39,342 bases of DNA from Thiobacillus denitrificans (GTDB lineage Bacteria; Pseudomonadota; Gammaproteobacteria; Burkholderiales; Thiobacillaceae). The position numbers and the translations under genes were made by a program. The stretch lies in assembly GCA_002424845.1 (NCBI GenBank), contig DILD01000038.1:411-39752 (forward strand). Direction: 5' to 3'. The notes below the pieces were generated by a model. That model did not search any database, was not told the origin of the DNA, and saw nothing but the letters and a program-made list of their open reading frames with translations. This document shows, piece by piece, positions 33,352 through 39,342 of the stretch; the stretch's first letter is position 1, and each line of letters opens with the position of its first letter.

Positions 33352-33879
33352 TCATTTCAGATAAGGGGCCAAGGCTGCGGCCAGGGTGCCCTGCACGCGC
33401 ATCAGGAACTCGCAGGCTTCACGTACGGCGCCATATCCGGCTTCGCGCGCCGTAGTGTAGTGGCTGTGTGCTTTCACCAGATCGGGAGCGGCCGGCACGG
33501 TGATGGCCAATCCGGCGCGTCGCATCACGGGCAGATCGACTACATCGTCGCCCATGTAGGCGGTGGCTTCATAAGCGAGCTTGAGTTCGCGGCACAGCGC
33601 CTCGTATACGACAAGCTTGTCGTGTGCCCCCTGATGCACGATCTCAATGCCGAGATTCTTTGCCCGGTGTTCCACGACGCGCGATTGGCGGCCGGTAATG
33701 ATGGCCAGTTCGACTCCGCTGCTCTTGAGCATTTTCAGGCCGTGGCCGTCGAGTGAATTGAAGCGCTTGTATTCCTGCCCGTCGTCAGCCAGAAACAGGG
33801 AGCCATCGGTCATCACGCCGTCGACGTCGAATGCGATCAGTTTGATCTTTTTCGTGCGAGCAATCAGGTCGGCATCCAT
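33352..33879 (-). CDS. kdsC: 3-deoxy-D-manno-octulosonate-8-phosphate phosphatase KdsC
   Basis: 175 residues, a HAD phosphatase without a cap domain. Motif I is FDVDGVMTDG (Asp18 and Asp20); the metal site is AYMGDDVVDLPVM. It removes phosphate from Kdo 8-phosphate. The ATG at 33879 overlaps the kdsD stop (TGATG); a GTG immediately before it is the alternative. Confidence 0.95.
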   Translation of the reverse strand: MDADLIARTKKIKLIAFDVDGVMTDGSLFLADDGQEYKRFNSLDGHGLKMLKSSGVELAIITGRQSRVVEHRAKNLGIEIVHQGAHDKLVVYEALCRELKLAYEATAYMGDDVVDLPVMRRAGLAITVPAAPDLVKAHSHYTTAREAGYGAVREACEFLMRVQGTLAAALAPYLK

Positions 33880-34865
33880 CACACGACCCCGGCTTTCAGC
33901 AGATCGTGCATGTTGAGCGCGCCTACCAGCCTGTTGTCGGCATCGACTACCAGCAAGCCGTTGATTTTCAGCGTATCCATCTTTTCCACTGCCGCCACGG
34001 CAAGCTCGTCTGCGCGGATTGTCTTGGGATTTTGGGTCATCAGATCGGTTACTCGTGCCTGTTGCAGATCGAGGGCGTGTTCCAGCGCACGCCGCAGGTC
34101 GCCGTCGGTAAATACGCCGGCGACCTTGCCGGCATTGTCGACGACTGCGGTCATGCCGAGTCCCTTTTTTGTCATTTCGAGCAGGGCGATCTTGAGTGAG
34201 GCATCAAGGTCGATCTTCGGCAGTTCGTTTCCGCTGTGCATGACGTCGCGCACATGAATCAGAAGGCGCCGTCCCAGACTGCCGCCGGGATGAGTGCGCG
34301 CGAAGTCGTCGGCCGAAAAGCCGCGCGCATCGAGCAGCGCTACCGCCAGCGCATCGCCCAGCGCGAGCGCCGCCGTGGTGCTGGCCGTGGGCGCCAGATT
34401 GAGTGGGCAGGCTTCCTTGTCGACGCTTGCATTGAGATGCACGTCGGCTTCCCGTGCCATGGTCGAAGCCGCGTTGCCCGTCATCGCAATGAGCTTGGCG
34501 CCGCGTCGCTTGATCAGCGGCACGATGCTGACGATTTCGTTGCTTTCGCCCGAGTTCGACAGGGCCAGCACCACATCGTTGGGCGCGATCATGCCCAGGT
34601 CGCCATGGCTGGCCTCACCCGGATGCATGAAAAATGCGGGGGTGCCGGTTGAAGCCAGGGTGGCGGCAATCTTGCCGCCGATGTGCCCCGACTTGCCCAT
34701 GCCCGAGACCACGACGCGGCCGGTGCAGGCCAGGATCAGATATACGGCATCGACAAAACCGCTATCCAGTCGGGCAGACAGCGCGTGCAGCGCGTCAGCT
34801 TCGATGTCGAGTACCCGGCGGGCAAGCGTCAGCAAATGTTCGGGAGAATTGGATTGGGATTGCAT
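33879..34865 (-). CDS. kdsD: Arabinose-5-phosphate isomerase KdsD
   Basis: 328 residues. The SIS domain (about 35-190) has the conserved GMGKSGHIGGKIAATLASTGTPAFF, LALSNSGES and the LAPTASTTAALALGDALA block. Two CBS domains (about 205-325) follow. It converts ribulose 5-phosphate to arabinose 5-phosphate for Kdo. It is the first gene of the kds-lpt-rpoN run and diverges from the kefB-like gene across 47 bp. Confidence 0.95.
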   Translation of the reverse strand: MQSQSNSPEHLLTLARRVLDIEADALHALSARLDSGFVDAVYLILACTGRVVVSGMGKSGHIGGKIAATLASTGTPAFFMHPGEASHGDLGMIAPNDVVLALSNSGESNEIVSIVPLIKRRGAKLIAMTGNAASTMAREADVHLNASVDKEACPLNLAPTASTTAALALGDALAVALLDARGFSADDFARTHPGGSLGRRLLIHVRDVMHSGNELPKIDLDASLKIALLEMTKKGLGMTAVVDNAGKVAGVFTDGDLRRALEHALDLQQARVTDLMTQNPKTIRADELAVAAVEKMDTLKINGLLVVDADNRLVGALNMHDLLKAGVV

Positions 34866-34881
34866 GGTCGCCAAGTATACT
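34854..34881. promoter_or_regulatory. Divergent promoter region, kdsD / kefB-like
   Basis: For the plus strand, TTGGGA (34854-34859) and TATACT (34876-34881) are spaced by 16 bp. The -10 lies in the perfect palindrome AGTATACT (34874-34881), so the minus strand also reads TATACT, placed to serve kdsD, though a minus -35 is not clear. Confidence 0.5.
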
Positions 34882-34912
34882 AAAGCCTGATCGTTCGACC
34901 GCTTTTTACCTG

Positions 34913-36883
34913 ATGCACAGTAGCCTCCAGCTTGTTTTGACCCTGCTTGCGGTGGCGGTACTGGTGGCTGCCGCCGCGCGCGCGCTGCGCCTGCCGACCA
35001 TGCTTGGCTACCTGGTCACCGGCATTGCCATCGGCCCGTTCGCACTGGGCTGGATTCCTGACAGCGAAGAAGCGCGCTACCTGGCCGAATTCGGCGTGGT
35101 GTTCCTGATGTTTTCCATCGGCCTCGAGTTCAGCCTGCCGCGCCTGATGTCCATGCGCATGACCGTGTTCGGCTTCGGCGGCGCCCAGGTCGTGCTGACC
35201 ATCATCCTGACCGCACTGATCGCATGGCTGCTCGACCTGCCGCTGCTGGCGGCCATTGCGCTCGGCGGCATCATGTCGATGTCGTCCACTGCCATCGTGT
35301 CGAAACTGCTGGCCGAGCGACTGGAGATCCAGACGCCGCACGGGCGCCAGATTTTCGGTGCGCTGCTGTTCCAGGATCTGGCGGTGGTGCCGCTGCTGAT
35401 CCTGATTCCTGCGTTTGCCAAGGGTGCGGACGACATGGGGCTGGTTCTGGGACTGGCGATGTTCAAGGCAGTGGTGGTGCTCGGATTTTTGCTGTTTGTC
35501 GGTCAGCGCATCATGCGCCCATGGTTTCAATGGGTGGCCGGGCACAAGTCGCCGGAGCTGTTCACGCTCAATCTGCTGCTGTTCACGCTGGGGCTGGCTT
35601 TCCTTACCGAGAGTGCAGGTTTGTCGCTGGCGCTGGGCGCTTTCCTCGCCGGCATGCTGATCTCGGAAACCGAATATCGCTACCAGGTGGAAGACGACAT
35701 CAAGCCGTTCCGCGATGTGCTGCTGGGTTTGTTCTTTGTCACCATCGGGATGCGTCTCGACCTGGTGCAGGTGGTTCAGAACTGGGGCGATGTACTGCTG
35801 CTGGTTGCGGCGATCATTGTCGGAAAAGTTGTGCTGGTGACCGGCCTGGCCAAGGCATTCGGCAGTTCCCGCCCCACCGCCGTGCGCACTGCGCTGGGTC
35901 TGGCGCAGGCGGGCGAGTTCGGTTTCGTGCTGCTGGCGCAGGCGGCCGACCTGAAACTGCTGGGCGCCGAGATCACCCAGCCGGTGCTGGCGGCCATGGT
36001 TGTGTCGATGCTGATTGCGCCGCTCCTGATCAATCGCATGGACACGCTCACCCGCCTGCTGGCCGGCAGCGAGTGGGCGGGGCGCGCCAAGGAGGTGCAT
36101 GACATCGCGGTGCAGACCTTCGGCAAGGCTCAGCATGTGATCGTGTGCGGCTATGGCCGTAGCGGACAGAATCTGGCCCGCATGCTGGAGGCCGAGAATA
36201 TCAGTTTCATCGCGCTTGACGCCGACCCCGAGCGCATCCGTGCGGTGGCCGCATCCGGAGTCTCCGTGGTGTATGGCGATGCCAGCCGCCGCGAAGTCCT
36301 GGTCGCCGCCGGCCTGTCCCGTGCCCAGGCCGTGGTGGTGACCTATGCCGATCTGCATTCCAGCATGGCCATCCTGCGCCATGTGCGTGAGTTGCGCCCC
36401 GAGCTGCCGGTGGTCGTGCGCACCATCGACGATACCCATGTCGATGCCTTGAAAGCGGCCGGCGCGGCCGAAGTGGTGTCCGAGGTGATGGAAGGCTCGC
36501 TGATGCTGGCATCGCATGCGCTGATGCTGCTGGGCGTGCCCTTGAGCCAGGTGCTGAAGCGCATTCGCGATGTGCGCGAAACGCGCTACGCCATGATGCG
36601 CGGCTTTTTCCGGGGCGCCTCTGATGCCGACGACGAACTCGACCAGCATGCGCAGCCGCGCCTGCACACGGTACTGGTCGGGCAAGGCGCGGCCGCGGCC
36701 GGCCGTACCCTGGAAAGCCTGAAATTCCAGGAATTGCTGGTGGAAGTGGTGGCGATTCGCCGTCAGGGCATCAAGGGCGTTGATCCGCAACCCGAGACCG
36801 AAATCCGGGTCGGCGATGTGCTGATGCTGCGCGGTGCCGCCGACGGCTTGGCCGCTGCCGAATTCAGGGTGTTACAGGGCTGA
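34913..36883 (+). CDS. kefB: Monovalent cation:proton antiporter-2 family, KefB/KefC type
   Basis: 656 residues. About 12-13 membrane segments occupy residues 1-385, with LMFSIGLEFSLPRL and ALFLQDLAVVPLL-like blocks (GALLFQDLAVVPLLILIP). A Rossmann TrkA-N/RCK domain starts with VIVCGYGRSGQNLARMLE (about 407-424), and a TrkA-C domain ends the protein. Such proteins extrude K+ or Na+ for H+; KefB/C are held shut by glutathione. Which ion it moves is not decidable here. The start is the ATG at 34913 without a visible ribosome-binding site; the open frame upstream is antisense to kdsD. Confidence 0.9.
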   Translation: MHSSLQLVLTLLAVAVLVAAAARALRLPTMLGYLVTGIAIGPFALGWIPDSEEARYLAEFGVVFLMFSIGLEFSLPRLMSMRMTVFGFGGAQVVLTIILTALIAWLLDLPLLAAIALGGIMSMSSTAIVSKLLAERLEIQTPHGRQIFGALLFQDLAVVPLLILIPAFAKGADDMGLVLGLAMFKAVVVLGFLLFVGQRIMRPWFQWVAGHKSPELFTLNLLLFTLGLAFLTESAGLSLALGAFLAGMLISETEYRYQVEDDIKPFRDVLLGLFFVTIGMRLDLVQVVQNWGDVLLLVAAIIVGKVVLVTGLAKAFGSSRPTAVRTALGLAQAGEFGFVLLAQAADLKLLGAEITQPVLAAMVVSMLIAPLLINRMDTLTRLLAGSEWAGRAKEVHDIAVQTFGKAQHVIVCGYGRSGQNLARMLEAENISFIALDADPERIRAVAASGVSVVYGDASRREVLVAAGLSRAQAVVVTYADLHSSMAILRHVRELRPELPVVVRTIDDTHVDALKAAGAAEVVSEVMEGSLMLASHALMLLGVPLSQVLKRIRDVRETRYAMMRGFFRGASDADDELDQHAQPRLHTVLVGQGAAAAGRTLESLKFQELLVEVVAIRRQGIKGVDPQPETEIRVGDVLMLRGAADGLAAAEFRVLQG

Positions 36884-36922
36884 ACGATAGGCCGGGCAGT
36901 CGTTGGCGGGGGGGCACGTCCA

Positions 36923-39342
36923 TCAGGCCAGCTTGTTCTGCACCCAGGCCTGCACCGATGCCAGGGCATTCGACAACTGCGCCGGTTCGCTGCCACCTGC
37001 CATCGCCATGTCGGGCTTGCCGCCCCCCTTGCCGCCGACCTGGGTGGCGACGAAGTTCACCAGTTCGCCTGCCTTGATCTTGCCGATGACGTCGGGCGTC
37101 ACCGCGGCGATCAGGCTGACCTTGCCGTCGGCCACCGTGCCCAGCACCAGGGCGCAGGACTTCAGCTTGTCACGCAGCTTGTCGGCGGTTTCGCGCAGGC
37201 CCTTGGCATCGATGCCGTCGAGTTGCGCCGCCAGCACGCGCACTCCCTTGACGTCGGTGGCCTGTTGCACCAGCTCGTCGCCGGCGCTGGCCGCGAGCTT
37301 TGATTTCAGGCGATCAAGTTCCTTTTCCAGGGTGCGGCTGTGCTCCATCAACTGGATGACACGCTCGGCAGCGTCCGTCGGGGTGGCCTTGACCAGTTGC
37401 GCGATGGTGCCAAGGATCTTCTCGGTTTCGCCCAGATAGGCCAGCACACCGGTGCCGGCAGTGGCCTCGACCCGGCGAATACCGGCCGCCACGCCTGATT
37501 CGGCGATGATCTTGAAGGCGCCGATGTCGCCGGTGCGCGCCACGTGGGTGCCGCCGCACAGTTCGCGCGAGCTGCCGATGTCGAGCACCCGCACCTCGTC
37601 GCCGTATTTTTCGCCGAACAGCATCATCGCGCCGGTCTTCTGCGCGTCCTCGATCGGCATCACGCGCGCTTGCGTCGCGGTATTGGCGAGGATTTCGGCA
37701 TTGACGCGCGCTTCCACTTCGCGGATCTGCGCTTCGGTCATCGGGCTCGGCTGCACGAAGTCGAAGCGCGTTTTCTCGCTGTCCACCAGCGAGCCTTTCT
37801 GCTGCACGTGATCGCCCAGCACCTCGCGCAACGCCTTGTGCATCAGGTGGGTGACCGAGTGGTTGCGCATGGTGCGGGCGCGGGTGCCTTCGTCGACCTT
37901 GGCCATGACGGCATCGCCGACCTTGAGCGTGCCGGTCTTCACCATGCCATGATGGCCGAACACCTGCGACTGGATTTTCTGCGTGTCCTCCACCTCGAAC
38001 ATGCCGCTGGTGCCGAGGATTGCCCCGCAATCGCCGGCCTGGCCGCCGGATTCGGCATAGAAGGGGGTCTGGTCGAGCACGACGATACCCTGTTCGCCCT
38101 CGTTCAGTTTCTGCACGGCCGCGCCGTCCCGGTATAGCGCGAGCACCGTGCCGTCGTGTGCCAGCGTGTCGTAGCCGTGAAACGCGGTGGCCGCGCCCTG
38201 GTAGTCGAGCGTGCCGGCGAGTTTGAATTTGCCGGCGGCGCGCGCCTGCGACTTCTGGCGTGCCATGGCGGCGTCGAACGCGGCGGTATCGACCGCGACC
38301 CGGGCCTCGCGACAGACGTCGGCGGTGAGGTCGAGCGGAAAGCCGTAGGTGTCGTGTAGCTTGAATGCCAGTTCGCCGTCGAGCGTGCCGTTTTCCGGCA
38401 GCGCCTTCAGCGCGGTGTCGAGGATGACCATGCCATTCTCGATGGTCTCGAAGAAACGGTCTTCTTCCTGCCGCAGGATATCGATCACGCGGTTCTGTGC
38501 CTTCACCAGCTCGGGGTAGGCCTCGCCCATGACCGCCACCAGGTCGATCACGATGCGATAGAAGAAGGCGGCGCGCGCGCCCAGCTTGTAGCCGTGACGG
38601 ATGGCGCGGCGGATGATGCGGCGCAGCACGTAGCCGCGCCCCTCGTTACCGGGGATGACGCCGTCGACGATGAGGAAGGAACAGGCGCGAATGTGGTCGG
38701 CGATGACCTTGAGCGAGTTGTTGCTCAAATCAGCCGTCTGCGTCTCGCGCGCGGCGGCGGCGATCAGCGCCTGGAACAGGTCGATCTCGTAGTTGGAGTG
38801 CACGTGCTGCATCACCGCCGAAATGCGCTCCAGTCCCATGCCGGTGTCGACGCTAGGCTTGGGCAGCGGATGCATGGTGCCGGTTTCATCACGGTTGAAC
38901 TGCATGAACACGTTGTTCCAGATTTCGATGTAGCGGTCGCCGTCTTCCTCGGGCGAGCCGGGCGGGCCGCCGTAAATGCCCTCGCCGTGGTCGTAGAAGA
39001 TTTCGGTGCAGGGGCCGCAGGGGCCGGTGTCGCCCATCGCCCAGAAGTTGTCGGAGGCGTAGCGCGCGCCTTTGTTGTCGCCGATGCGGACGATGCGCTC
39101 CTTTGGTACGCCGATGTCGTTGTGCCAGATGTCGTAGGCCTCGTCGTCCTCGGCGTAGACTGTGACCCACAGCTTCTCGGTCGGCAGTTTCAGCACCGTG
39201 GTGAGGTATTCCCACGCGTATTTGATCGCGTCCTGCTTGAAATAGTCGCCGAAGCTGAAGTGGCCCAGCATCTCGAAGAAGGTGTGGTGGCGCGCGGTGT
39301 AGCCGACGTTTTCCAGGTCGTTGTGCTTGCCGCCGGCGCGCA
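36923..39342 (-). CDS. alaS: Alanyl-tRNA synthetase (N-terminus beyond window)
   Basis: About 806 codons are present; the first ~65-70 residues lie outside. The catalytic domain begins in the window with GGKHNDLENVGYTARHHTFFEML and GHFSFGDYF. The editing domain carries H-S-V-T-H (HxxxH) and CGGTHVARTGDIGAFKI (the second zinc/editing cluster). The C-terminal C-Ala domain has GGKGGGKPDMAMAGG near the end. It charges tRNA-Ala and clears Ser/Gly mischarged tRNA. It is convergent with the kefB-like gene, 39 bp apart, with no clear terminator between. Confidence 0.97.
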   Translation of the reverse strand, partial: RAGGKHNDLENVGYTARHHTFFEMLGHFSFGDYFKQDAIKYAWEYLTTVLKLPTEKLWVTVYAEDDEAYDIWHNDIGVPKERIVRIGDNKGARYASDNFWAMGDTGPCGPCTEIFYDHGEGIYGGPPGSPEEDGDRYIEIWNNVFMQFNRDETGTMHPLPKPSVDTGMGLERISAVMQHVHSNYEIDLFQALIAAAARETQTADLSNNSLKVIADHIRACSFLIVDGVIPGNEGRGYVLRRIIRRAIRHGYKLGARAAFFYRIVIDLVAVMGEAYPELVKAQNRVIDILRQEEDRFFETIENGMVILDTALKALPENGTLDGELAFKLHDTYGFPLDLTADVCREARVAVDTAAFDAAMARQKSQARAAGKFKLAGTLDYQGAATAFHGYDTLAHDGTVLALYRDGAAVQKLNEGEQGIVVLDQTPFYAESGGQAGDCGAILGTSGMFEVEDTQKIQSQVFGHHGMVKTGTLKVGDAVMAKVDEGTRARTMRNHSVTHLMHKALREVLGDHVQQKGSLVDSEKTRFDFVQPSPMTEAQIREVEARVNAEILANTATQARVMPIEDAQKTGAMMLFGEKYGDEVRVLDIGSSRELCGGTHVARTGDIGAFKIIAESGVAAGIRRVEATAGTGVLAYLGETEKILGTIAQLVKATPTDAAERVIQLMEHSRTLEKELDRLKSKLAASAGDELVQQATDVKGVRVLAAQLDGIDAKGLRETADKLRDKLKSCALVLGTVADGKVSLIAAVTPDVIGKIKAGELVNFVATQVGGKGGGKPDMAMAGGSEPAQLSNALASVQAWVQNKLA

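Overview
The window is a GC-rich (roughly 60-65 % by eye) chromosomal segment of a betaproteobacterium. The gene content and order fit that group: glnE, a TIGR02099/YhdP-type gene followed by a nitrilase-family amidase and tldD, SRP RNA followed by dnaX-ybaB-recR, and the run kdsD-kdsC-lptC-lptA-lptB-rpoN-hpf-ptsN-hprK-rapZ. HPr kinase beside rapZ and a lipoprotein cytochrome c suggest a respiratory beta lineage, perhaps Nitrosomonadales or a relative. This placement is inference from gene content; no 16S gene is present.

Layout. 1-1000: the end of a Na/Pi-cotransporter/PhoU-like gene and a DUF2062 membrane protein. 1246-5959: glnE (minus) diverges from acs (plus). 6061-7738: a small eRF1-domain-like protein, a strong terminator shared by two convergent genes, an FMN reductase, and an Hsp15-like S4 RNA-binding protein. 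7818-14150: yhdP-like, nit and tldD. 14151-16735: an accessory patch of visibly different composition. It holds a two-gene cassette (2-TM mini-protein plus an LPO_1073/Vpar_1526-like protein), a HEPN/MNT toxin-antitoxin pair, and remnants of palindromic intergenic repeats. 16736-17988: aroF (DAHP synthase) behind a Phe-rich leader peptide and an intrinsic terminator. 18168-21100: SRP RNA, an unexplained 183-bp palindromic element, then dnaX-ybaB-recR. 21149-23389: purB and a thioredoxin/TPR co-chaperone. 23438-29377 (minus): cytochrome c, and a tightly overlapping chain ptsN-hprK-rapZ-NusG-II-Gx transporter-ubiX-LON-PNPOx-greB (listed in transcription order). 29466-34865 (minus): kdsD-kdsC-lptC-lptA-lptB-rpoN-hpf. 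34913-36883: a KefB-type antiporter. 36923-end (minus): alaS, truncated by the window edge.

How the genes work together. The kds/lpt genes make Kdo and export LPS. rpoN, hpf, ptsN, hprK and rapZ form the usual nitrogen-PTS, ribosome-hibernation and small-RNA regulatory neighbourhood. glnE adjusts glutamine synthetase. dnaX, ybaB and recR serve replication and repair.

The strongest new observation is a transcription attenuator in front of aroF. A 17-codon leader, MFFFSCFYPTPQAVGRR, has four Phe and one Tyr in its first eight codons. It is followed by a terminator with a competing antiterminator arm, so the first enzyme of aromatic biosynthesis appears to be controlled by phenylalanyl-tRNA supply. 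Two other items merit attention. One is the two-gene cassette at 14229-15537, whose products share a short Q-A-G/A-G-D/N-I/V-S motif. The other is the multi-hairpin inverted-repeat element between ffs and dnaX.
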